Shown piece by piece: positions 1-7,372 of a DNA stretch of 64,000 nt. Below the pieces are notes generated by a model. It was given only the letters and a program-made list of their open reading frames with translations, had not been told where the DNA came from and did not search any database. Source of the stretch: Mesorhizobium sp. ZC-5. GTDB lineage: Bacteria > Pseudomonadota > Alphaproteobacteria > Rhizobiales > Rhizobiaceae. The DNA lies in NCBI RefSeq assembly GCF_025753855.1, contig NZ_JAOWPT010000019.1, forward strand, positions 1 to 64,000, given 5' to 3'. The stretch's first letter is position 1; each line of letters begins with the position of its first letter. Made by a program: the position numbers and the translations under genes.

Positions 1-564
1 CTGCCATTTCAGCTTCTCGGATTCGACACGGACAATGACAGCGTGTTCCTGAACGAGACGATACGCGACTACTGTCTGGATGCCGGCATCGAGTTCACCC
101 GCTGCCGTCCTTACCGCAAGAATGACCAGGCCTTCGTCGAACAGAAGAACGGCGCCGTGGTGCGACGCATTGTCGGGTATCGCCGGCTGGAGGGGCTCGA
201 AGCCGCTGCTGCCCTTGCACAGCTCTATTCGACGGTTCGGCTGTTCGTGAACTTCTTCCAACCCTCCTTCAAGCTGGCCGGAAAGGAACGGGACGGCGCC
301 CGCGTGCGCAAGCGCTATCACCCTGCGGCAACACCTTGCCAGCGACTGCTGGCAGATCCAGGGCCAATCTGGAAACGAAGCGGAAAGCCCTGGAAAAGGT
401 CGCCGTTCCAACCACACCCGGCGGCCAGCCACCTTGGAAGCGTGATGCAAGCCTGCTCGCCTGGCTCGACACACTCTGAAATAATGCGGAGGAACATGCA
501 CAAGAACCGCGAAAATCCGCCGATCAGGCCGTGCTCCTCCGCATTATGGGGACCTCGTGATTAG
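1..564 (+). pseudogene. DDE (integrase-core) transposase, C-terminal remnant
   Basis: The frame is open at the left edge of the window, so the gene starts outside it. The translated start reads GFDTDNDSVF followed by a RPYRKND..EQKNG block. These fit the second Asp and the catalytic Glu of an rve/DDE integrase core, and a VGYRRLEG stretch of the kind seen in large insertion-sequence transposases follows. Similarity stops near base 355 (after ATPCQRLLAD), and the rest of the frame is arginine- and proline-rich noise, so the 3' end is frameshifted or replaced. It abuts another transposase remnant, so this is a stack of dead insertion sequences. The exact IS family was not determined. Confidence 0.7.
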
Positions 565-572
565 TAAAACGG

Positions 573-1355
573 GGCAAGACGGACGCCGCCGACGCCGAAG
601 CGATCAGCGAAGCCGTCACCCGCAAGACCATGCGTTTCGTTCCGATCAAATCGGCTGATCAACAAGCGGCGGCCATGGTGCTGAGGACGCGCGCCCTTTT
701 GATCCGCCAGCAAACTCAGGCGATCAACGCGCTTCGCGGGCATTTGTCGGAGTTGGGCGTTATTGCCGCCCTCGGCACGGCTAATGTGGCTGCGTTGATC
801 GAGATCGTACGGGACGAGGAGGACGTTTGCCTGCCAAAAGCCGCTCGACTTGCTTTGGCTGAGATCGCCGATCAGATCGAGGCGCTGACGCGTCAAATCG
901 ACAAGCTCGAACGAGGGATCGTCGGCGAAGCGAAGCGCGATGAGGACATGCGACGGCTGACCACAATTCCGGGCGTCGGAGCGATCACGGCGGCTTCCGT
1001 CAAAGCGCTGGTCCCGGATCCCGGCGGGTTCAAATCCGGCCGTCACTTCGCCGCCCGGCTGGGACTGACGCCAAAGCCTCATTCGAGCGGCGGCAAGGAG
1101 CGGCTCGGCGGCATATCGAAAATGGGCAACCCGACGCTCCGCTCGCTGCTCGTTTGTGGCGCGACGTCTGTCTTGCAGCGCGTTAAGGGAAACGACAAAG
1201 CGCTGCGATGGCTAGTGACCCTTTTGGCGCGGCGGCCTTTCAAGGTCGTCGCGGTCGCGCTCGCCAACAAGATGGCGAGGATTATCTGGGCGCTGCTCAC
1301 CAAGGGCGGGACATATCGAAATACTGGTGCGGCAAGCGGCGCAGCACGCGCCTGA
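573..1355 (+). pseudogene. IS110-family transposase, 5'-truncated
   Basis: The frame begins inside the gene with KTDAADAEAISEAV, the last motif of the N-terminal DEDD domain of IS110 transposases. It continues through the helical linker to a full C-terminal transposase_20-like domain (TIPGVGAITA, LGLTPKPHSSGGKERLGGISKMGN). About 255 residues remain of a usual 330-400, and the first catalytic Asp region is missing. The break falls just after base 564, where the preceding transposase remnant ends, so one element probably cut the other. No start codon or ribosome binding site fits, so it is not expected to be expressed as an active enzyme. Confidence 0.8.
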
Positions 1356-1630
1356 GCCGAACGACGACCAGGACAGACTGGCCGGCGCGACGCCGGACAG
1401 AGGCGAGGTGCACAATTAGACGATGACCCACGGGACGAAATCCCGAGGCGAGAGAGGCCGGCGCGACAATGCGCTTACAGCGCGTCAGATTGATCAGCCC
1501 CTCGCATCGCGAATTTCATCGAGGCCAGCGGTCTAGACCGCGCTGAAAGGCCGGACATATGACCGCACCTATCCCGCTGGGTGAAATGTCTGAAAAAGCG
1601 CTTGCCCGCGTGGCCGTTCCACATATGTCG

Positions 1631-1708
1631 CGCTATAGCAACGCCCCGCTCCTTGATCAATCTCACCGCCTCAAGCTTGAACTCGCGGCTGAACTTCCTT
1701 CTCTCCAT
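1631..1708 (-). pseudogene. IS3-family orfA, N-terminal fragment
   Basis: The first ~26 residues (MERRKFSREFKLEAVRLIKERG) are the typical N-terminus of an IS3-family OrfA helix-turn-helix protein. After that the frame loses any resemblance to the family. Only the start of the gene survives, next to other IS debris. Confidence 0.6.
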
Positions 1709-1777
1709 GGGAAAACTCCGGTTCCATCTTCAACACCTTAACTCGGTGTCCATGGAACCGGCAGCAGGCCAAACGAC

Positions 1778-2707
1778 CTACTGCAACTCTCGCGCCCGTC
1801 CGGCACCATTCCCAGTTTCCCAAATCGAGTCGAAGTTGCGTAACATCACTTCCGCGACACTGAAGGTGTGCTTGCCTTGCCGCGAAGTCAGGCGAGCATC
1901 GATGTCTGGATAGATAAAAAAGGGCAGTGAAATCCGGTCAGTCGGACCACTGTGCACGACCTGGTGCGGAGTGCTCATGAAGCGGTCGTCGCTGAGGGTC
2001 TGAAGCATGTCGCCCAAATTGACTACGAGACTGTCGGGCAAGCTCGGCGCCGGGACCCAGCCGCCGCGAAACCACACCTGCAAGGAGCGCGTGGGGAGCT
2101 CCTCCTGCAGCAGCAGCGTGAAGAAGCCATTGTCGGTATGCTTTCCGGCCGTGCCGCCAGTAGACGGATATCGTATCACGCGCTGCAGGACCGTCGGCGG
2201 GCTGAAATGGCGTAGGAACCAGCTCTCTTCCATATCGAGCAGGTCGGCCAGCGCGATCCCAAGCTCCGGCACAACCTCGTTGACCACGGTAGCTTGCAAA
2301 GCAAGCAGGCTTCGAGCGAAACCAGGAGCCAGCGCGTCATCCGGAAAGCGTGTACAACCAGCAAACGGACGCCGGTCGCCTTCGTTCTCGATTCCGAGGT
2401 CGAACATTTCCTTTGGATCGGGACCAACTTCGGGATGTAGCACCTCGCCGTGCAACGGACTGTATCCACGGGCGGTAGTGGGGTACACGTTCTGGGCGGC
2501 GTGACCGTACCGTTCCTTTGTCGACTGTGGCAACGCGAAGAACCGCCGGGAAGCTTGTATCGCTTCTGAGATCTGTTCTTTCGGGATTCCGTGCTCAAGG
2601 TAGAAGAACCCGTACTCCTCGCAGGCCAGGCGTAGGCGCTCGCGCTCTTCGTGTCGCGTTGCATCGGCTGCCAGTTTCATCAGTGAGATTTGCGGTAGTG
2701 TGGTCAT
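1778..2707 (-). CDS. 2-oxoglutarate/Fe(II)-dependent oxygenase (isopenicillin N synthase-like)
   Basis: A 309-residue soluble enzyme with the layout of the plant DOXC/IPNS-type oxygenases: an N-terminal DIOX_N-like half and a C-terminal jelly roll. The iron ligands are visible as HTDNG (His-x-Asp) near residue 190 and a later His in TPHQVVHSG. An Arg-x-Ser (RIS) for the 2-oxoglutarate carboxylate follows. It is the last gene of a minus-strand operon. Its ATG overlaps the stop of the upstream methyltransferase (ATGA), which supports this start and translational coupling. The substrate is unknown. The dehydrogenase and methyltransferase partners suggest tailoring of a small metabolite. Family assignment is firm, role is not. 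Confidence 0.85.
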   Translation of the reverse strand: MTTLPQISLMKLAADATRHEERERLRLACEEYGFFYLEHGIPKEQISEAIQASRRFFALPQSTKERYGHAAQNVYPTTARGYSPLHGEVLHPEVGPDPKEMFDLGIENEGDRRPFAGCTRFPDDALAPGFARSLLALQATVVNEVVPELGIALADLLDMEESWFLRHFSPPTVLQRVIRYPSTGGTAGKHTDNGFFTLLLQEELPTRSLQVWFRGGWVPAPSLPDSLVVNLGDMLQTLSDDRFMSTPHQVVHSGPTDRISLPFFIYPDIDARLTSRQGKHTFSVAEVMLRNFDSIWETGNGAGRARELQ

Positions 2708-3408
2708 ACCTGCTGCTCCGTTTCTGCGCGGGCCCTATCGGGCACTTTGAAAACCCAGTAATGCGCACCCTCCTCCGCGATGTATTTGGCGTCGTTTAGA
2801 CACTGTACCGCCACAAGCACGCCCGCATCCTGAAGACGCCTTACCTCATTTTCAAAGGATGTAGCCTCCGCATAGCTCTTGCGGGTACTTACGATGATGA
2901 ATCCGTTTGGGCGCGTAACGCGCGCGAGTTCGCGCAGTGCGTCCGGTCGGATGTGCCCGAGCGTGAAGACGCCGCAGCAGATGGTGATGTCATAGCTCGC
3001 GCTGGCGTGGTCGGAGAGCGGCCCGTTAAGGTCGACATCGCCTTGGACATGGCGGTAGACGCAGGTTTGCCGGGCCTTTTCCGCCATTTCCTCGGAGAGG
3101 TCGATCCCGTCAATCAACCGGAAGCCGAGGCGTTCCAGTTCCCCGCCGACAAGGCCCGTTCCGCACCCAGCGTCCAGGATTGCGGTGGCAGTTCGTTCGC
3201 TGGCTAAATACGCTGTCTGCACAGTGCCTGCCAATTCCGCAACAACCGTCGGCCCGCAGTATTCCTCGCAACCGACATCGAGATCATAGGAACTGGCCCA
3301 TCCACCATAGAAGTGGGTCAAGCGATCGACGTCGCCGTCGAGAGCATGGGAAGCCTTGATGCGCTCTGCGGCTTCCTCAAGTGCGGTCTGTTGATCGAGG
3401 TTGTTCAT
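2704..3408 (-). CDS. SAM-dependent class I methyltransferase
   Basis: A 234-residue protein with the class I Rossmann signature ILDAGCGTGLVG near residue 98. Further matching motifs are IDGIDLSEEMAEKA (acidic loop for the SAM ribose) and CCGVFTLGHI (motif IV region). The 3' end overlaps the downstream oxygenase by 4 bases, and the 5' end lies 15 bases after the dehydrogenase stop, so the three genes form one operon. The substrate cannot be read from sequence. The arrangement suggests a small-molecule O-, N- or C-methylation rather than a nucleic-acid or protein methyltransferase. Confidence 0.85.
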   Translation of the reverse strand: MNNLDQQTALEEAAERIKASHALDGDVDRLTHFYGGWASSYDLDVGCEEYCGPTVVAELAGTVQTAYLASERTATAILDAGCGTGLVGGELERLGFRLIDGIDLSEEMAEKARQTCVYRHVQGDVDLNGPLSDHASASYDITICCGVFTLGHIRPDALRELARVTRPNGFIIVSTRKSYAEATSFENEVRRLQDAGVLVAVQCLNDAKYIAEEGAHYWVFKVPDRARAETEQQV

Positions 3409-3423
3409 CGCAGTTTCCTCCGT

Positions 3424-4773
3424 TTAGGGGCATATGAGATGCGGCAAAGTCGTCAGCGGCGGCGCAATGTCACCGACTCGATCCACAAGCTGCTCGTTGC
3501 CGTATTGCTGAGCATGGCTATCCGACCATGCGGAGGCGCCTACGCTCCAGGTGATAACGTCGTGGATCAGGGCATCGCTTAGGCCCATTCCGCGCCCAAG
3601 ATCAAACGCCTCGTCAAGGATCAGGCGATTGACGTGGGTGAGCTCGCCGACCAGAGACTCAAGCAAGCGTATCTGGATGCCACTGAGCTGGACGTCGTCG
3701 GGCGGAAACACATGCTCGCGCTTCGGTTTGATGCGGCCAACGGGATCAGTCAGGAATTCCTGGTCTGGCGGATGCGAGGGGTCGGCACCGTACTTGGATG
3801 GCGCTCGATAGCCCGGCACTTGCAGCCGAACGCCGAAGACCACCTCCGCCAACTCCACAACTCTCAGATGGCTGTCGTATCGGTCGAACTTCCGTCCTGC
3901 CTCGCTATAGCGCTTTTCGACGGCGCGCCCGATCGGCAGTCCCACGTGCAGTTCGTCGGCCAGCTGAACGGTCAAGCCCATATCCTTCACCGTGATCTCC
4001 AGAGTGCAAGAGCGATCGTAGCTGCCATCCAGGAGAAACGGGACGAACTGCTCGATTGCAACGGAGTTCGCGGACGAGCCGACAAACTTGCGCCACGCCT
4101 GCTGCACTGGAATAACCTCTCGCACGCTTCGGCAGAGCGCGTGGCCGCTCGCAACGGCTGCAGCGTAAAAAAGCAGGTTCGTCAGTAATTTGACTGATTG
4201 GCCCTGACCTATGTCTCCGACATGGAAGGAGATGGCTCCCATGATTTGCAACACCGTCTCGCAACGCACATAGGCCTCCTTTGGCCCGCCGACGAAGAAG
4301 CTGACATTGGCAAAATCGACCCCCATGTGGGACAGGTTGCTTACGGGCGCTTCTAGCGAATCCACGCCAATTGCTGCGGCCCGACGGCCGATCTCGATCG
4401 TGTTGTGGTAGTCGGTGGTGGACGTATCAATCCATACGCTTCCCGGTGGCATTCCCGCCAAAGCGCCTTGCTCGCCCGTCATGTTGTCAAAGACGTCTTG
4501 TGGCAGCGGCAGGCAGGTGATGACAATGCCGCAATCGCGGGCCGCGTCGCGCGGTGCGTCATGCCAGCGGGCGCCGTTTTCCAGCACGTCTTTCGCAGCC
4601 GCAGGATCGATGTCGTAGACGTCCACATGATAGCCGGCTTGCAGGAGCTTGGCGATCATCGGTCGGCCCATGCTGCCAGTACCAATGAATCCGATGCGTT
4701 CGACGTTGCGGGAACGATCGGGGCGGACGCTGCTTACACTGCTTACACTGCTTACACTGCTTACAGCAGACAT
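3424..4773 (-). CDS. NAD(P)-binding 3-hydroxyisobutyrate dehydrogenase-like oxidoreductase
   Basis: The N-terminal Rossmann fold carries GFIGTGSMGRPM, the dinucleotide-binding glycine motif of beta-hydroxyacid dehydrogenases. It is followed by CLPLPQDV and the IDTSTTD segment of the family, and by a helical NAD_binding_11-like part with GQGQSVKLLTN (candidate catalytic Lys). At 449 residues it is about 150 longer than a normal member. The extra C-terminal part looks helical and may duplicate the all-alpha domain. The first 17 residues are a SSV repeat encoded by a 9-bp tandem repeat. AAGGAAG lies just upstream of the ATG. First gene of the three-gene operon; substrate unknown. Confidence 0.8.
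   Translation of the reverse strand: MSAVSSVSSVSSVSSVRPDRSRNVERIGFIGTGSMGRPMIAKLLQAGYHVDVYDIDPAAAKDVLENGARWHDAPRDAARDCGIVITCLPLPQDVFDNMTGEQGALAGMPPGSVWIDTSTTDYHNTIEIGRRAAAIGVDSLEAPVSNLSHMGVDFANVSFFVGGPKEAYVRCETVLQIMGAISFHVGDIGQGQSVKLLTNLLFYAAAVASGHALCRSVREVIPVQQAWRKFVGSSANSVAIEQFVPFLLDGSYDRSCTLEITVKDMGLTVQLADELHVGLPIGRAVEKRYSEAGRKFDRYDSHLRVVELAEVVFGVRLQVPGYRAPSKYGADPSHPPDQEFLTDPVGRIKPKREHVFPPDDVQLSGIQIRLLESLVGELTHVNRLILDEAFDLGRGMGLSDALIHDVITWSVGASAWSDSHAQQYGNEQLVDRVGDIAPPLTTLPHLICP
4730..4765. repeat. 9-bp tandem repeat (4 units) in the dehydrogenase 5' end
   Basis: Four perfect copies of CTGCTTACA in a row. On the minus strand they encode the VSS repeats at residues 4-15 of the dehydrogenase. 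Because the unit is a multiple of three, copy-number change would alter N-terminal length without breaking the frame. Confidence 0.9.
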
Positions 4774-4817
4774 TTGACTTCCTTACCCGGCAAACGGGCT
4801 TTATGACACGACTATCT

Positions 4818-4842
4818 CGAATAGCGTTCGAATGCCTATTCG
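4818..4842. promoter_or_regulatory. 25-bp interrupted palindrome upstream of the dehydrogenase operon
   Basis: CGAATAG and CTATTCG flank a central TTCGAA, giving a dyad about 45-70 bases upstream of the first gene of the minus-strand operon. Size and position fit an operator for a dimeric regulator, for example of the LuxR or TetR type, but no regulator gene is adjacent. Confidence 0.4.
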
Positions 4843-5364
4843 TAGGATACTTATATCGCCCTTTTATATGCCTATAACGAAAAAATCAATTTGGTTATTT
4901 ATAAGACTACGTTTAACATCGTAACAATATTATCATATTTCGCAATTTAATTATAGATATTTGAAATAGGATAGACTTTAATAATAAATATAGATGATTT
5001 CTTTTCACATTCTTCGGGTAGTCGCTCGACAAGCATGAACCAAAACTCGTCGGAATTTCATGCCGATGTTTATCGGTTGACATTTCGGATAACATCTCAG
5101 CCGATCCGGTGCGGCCACCACACTTTGACAACCGACCGGCTTCCAAATCCACGATCATAGGGTCTTCACTAAGCGGATGGGCTTCAGAGCGAAAGTCGCG
5201 AGAGATAGACATGCAGCCAGGTGAAGCCAGCGTGCCTCAATGGGCAGTGCGGGGCCTCTCGGCCAATCCTGTTGTCAAGTTCGGCGGTCGGCGGGATCGC
5301 GTGGCTCATCTGCCCGTTGCACCGACGAAAGCCTCCATCGTCGCCGTCGAGAACGCCACGGTTC
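4843..5364. other. AT-rich intergenic stretch, no gene seen
   Basis: From about 4850 to 5000 the sequence is strikingly AT-rich compared with the rest of the window. This fits a promoter-bearing or horizontally acquired spacer. I see no coding frame with a plausible start or family resemblance. A single TGT-N10-ACA at 5067-5082 has no sigma-54 promoter beside it. Confidence 0.5.
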
Positions 5365-5487
5365 TTCGGACCACCGCATCCCGATTACCACGTCGAGGTC
5401 GACGGTGCCTTCTGCTCGGTTCCGCATCGGCTGATCGACCGAACCGTCCAGATCCGCCTCACCAACGCTTGTGCACCTTTCATGTGA
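5365..5487 (+). pseudogene. IS21-family IstA, C-terminal scrap
   Basis: The stretch HPDYHVEVDGAFCSVPHRLI is characteristic of the region after the catalytic core of IS21-type IstA transposases. Nothing upstream or downstream in the same frame belongs to the family, so only a scrap remains. Confidence 0.55.
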
Positions 5488-5585
5488 CTTGTTCGATCGG
5501 CGCCGCCAGCAACGGCCTCACGGCTGCTCGCTCGATCTCCTCGAATAGTTCCGCGAGAAGTTTGCCGACATGATGCATTAGCCGA

Positions 5586-6422
5586 CTATAGGGGCGGGAA
5601 AAACCAGGTTGATGGCCCACCGTTCTCGATGGCCGCGAGCGGGTAAGATTTATCTCCCCTCGCGATGATCATTTCACAGCCCGCGTCCGTGGCAATCCTT
5701 GCTGCCATCAACTTTGTCACCATGCCACCCGAACTATGGCGAGCAAGGGAATGACCCGCCATGGCCTCTATCTCGGGAGTAATGCATCGAACCTGTGTCA
5801 CCAGGCGGGCTGCGGGGTTGTCGTGTGGGTTTTCCGAGAAGAGGCCATCAACGTTGGAAAGCAGAACGACAACGTCGGCGTTTACCAGCTGCGCGACTCG
5901 TGCCGCTAGCCGATCATTGTCGCCAAAACAGATCTCCGCCGTTGCGGTCGTGTCGTTCTCGTTGATAATGGGTACAGCACCAACTTTGAGGAGTTGGTGA
6001 AGGGTTGAAGCCGCATTGAGGCGACGATGCTGATCGTCTATATCTTCGCGGGTCAATAGTATTTGCCCAACGCCAAAACCATGGCGCCTAAAACTCCGTT
6101 CATAGGCACACATGATTTGAACCTGACCCATAGCGGCGGCCGTTTTTTTCTCCTCAACTCGAAGAGATCTGTCCAGATGGTTGAAGTGACTTGAGCCGAC
6201 CGCGACGGCACCAGAGGTGACGAGGATCACCTGCTGCCCGCGTGCGAAAAATCGGACGACATCCTCTATTAGCGTCTCAAGCCAAGGACCGCGTATCTCT
6301 CCCGTTTCTGCATCGCCGATCAGTGCTGAGCCAATCTTCACTATCAGCCGGCGAGCCGAAGCCAATCGGATCGAGCTTGTTGGCGCTGCCGTTGAACGTT
6401 GCTGCACTAGAAGTGAAGACAC
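5586..6422 (-). CDS. proB: Glutamate 5-kinase, short form without PUA domain
   Basis: An amino-acid-kinase-fold protein matching ProB, which phosphorylates glutamate at the gamma-carboxyl in the first step of proline synthesis. Visible motifs are RLIVKIGSALI, VTSGAVAVG, the NENDTTA substrate loop and GDNDRLAARVA, then SSGGMVTKLMAA. It is 278 residues long against about 370 for full ProB. The frame stops at the end of the kinase domain, so the C-terminal PUA domain is absent. The start is a GTG preceded by GGAGAG. It may be a second, island-borne copy. Loss of the PUA domain could change oligomerisation or proline feedback, which is inference. Confidence 0.85.
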   Translation of the reverse strand: MSSLLVQQRSTAAPTSSIRLASARRLIVKIGSALIGDAETGEIRGPWLETLIEDVVRFFARGQQVILVTSGAVAVGSSHFNHLDRSLRVEEKKTAAAMGQVQIMCAYERSFRRHGFGVGQILLTREDIDDQHRRLNAASTLHQLLKVGAVPIINENDTTATAEICFGDNDRLAARVAQLVNADVVVLLSNVDGLFSENPHDNPAARLVTQVRCITPEIEAMAGHSLARHSSGGMVTKLMAARIATDAGCEMIIARGDKSYPLAAIENGGPSTWFFPPL

Positions 6423-6564
6423 GTCTCTCCACTCTCACCTTTCCTGAGCGCCACAACCTCGGAGGTATAAGGGCGCACGAGACGCCCTTAATTTCAGATC
6501 GGCAGCCCAAACGAGCGCTTACTTCTTAGTCGGGACTCCAACAATCCCGCTTCGCCTTTCGTGA

Positions 6565-7251
6565 TCAGAAGCGGTAGGTGACACCTGCGCCTATCAACCA
6601 GGGATCGAGCGCCGCCTTGCCCGTCAGCTTCGCGCCGTCTACCGTGACGTCGAAGTTTGGCTTCAGGAAAAGCTTCTTCACGTCGAAGTTGACGCCCCAG
6701 TGTTGATCCACCATGTAGTCGAATCCGACCTGCAGCGCGGTGCCGAACGTGTTCTTGACCTTGAGAGCATCGGCGCTGCCGGCATCCTGGTTATAGAAGA
6801 TCGTGTAGTTCACGCCGGCACCGACATAGGGCTTGAAGGCGCCGAGATTGGTAAAATGATACTGCAATGTGAGCGTGGGCGGCAGCAGCCAAACCTTGCC
6901 GACCTTGCCCAGCCCGCCGATCGACCCTTGGCCGTCGATGTTGGCATAGGTCGTGCCCAGTATGAGTTCCGTGGCGATGTTGTCCGTGAAGAAATAGGAG
7001 ATATCGAGTTCCGGTGTCAGGGTGTCCGAATAGGAAAGACCGGAATCGGGCACCGCATTGACGTAGCCCGAATCCTCAGTGATGACCCCCAACGCGCGCA
7101 GGCGGACCTGCCAAGGGCTTGGCGCTTCCGTGACCCAGTCTTCTGCCTGCTGGACGCTCGCGGCTTGTTCAAGGTCCGCGGCGACGGCCTGCTGTCCCAC
7201 CATAATGAGGAGGGCCGCCGCCCGCGCCACGCCCATTCGCTTTTTCGCCAT
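6565..7251 (-). CDS. OmpW-family outer membrane protein
   Basis: A 228-residue protein with a signal peptide (MAKKRMGVARAAALLIMVGQQAVAA). It is followed by the OmpW pattern of an eight-stranded beta-barrel: WQVRLRALGV at the start, PELDISYFFTDNIATELIL and LTLQYHFT in the middle, FKPYVGAGVNYT, and a C-terminal aromatic (..GVTYRF) for outer-membrane insertion. The ATG at 7251 has AGGAGAG upstream. An in-frame upstream start would put an extra 27 residues before the signal peptide and is unlikely. OmpW proteins form small hydrophobic channels and often respond to oxygen or envelope stress. No regulatory site was recognised here. Confidence 0.88.
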   Translation of the reverse strand: MAKKRMGVARAAALLIMVGQQAVAADLEQAASVQQAEDWVTEAPSPWQVRLRALGVITEDSGYVNAVPDSGLSYSDTLTPELDISYFFTDNIATELILGTTYANIDGQGSIGGLGKVGKVWLLPPTLTLQYHFTNLGAFKPYVGAGVNYTIFYNQDAGSADALKVKNTFGTALQVGFDYMVDQHWGVNFDVKKLFLKPNFDVTVDGAKLTGKAALDPWLIGAGVTYRF

Positions 7252-7372
7252 AATATTCTCTCCTTGCTCTTCAGAAATAATGCACTGCACTACGAGAAAT
7301 CCTGCTCGAATTGCTTGAGACTGATGGAGCACTCATGTCTGCTCTGATTATTTGAGCCCTGCTCGCAATCAT

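Noticed and set aside
5067-5082. TGT-N10-ACA match (NifA-like site)
   Set aside because: No -24/-12 element nearby on either strand and lacks the CG-flanked form of the other sites; one such match per few kilobases is expected by chance.
6468-6490. TAAGGGCG / CGCCCTTA hairpin between ompW-like and proB genes
   Set aside because: The stem is short and there is no T run in the needed direction, so I did not call it a terminator.
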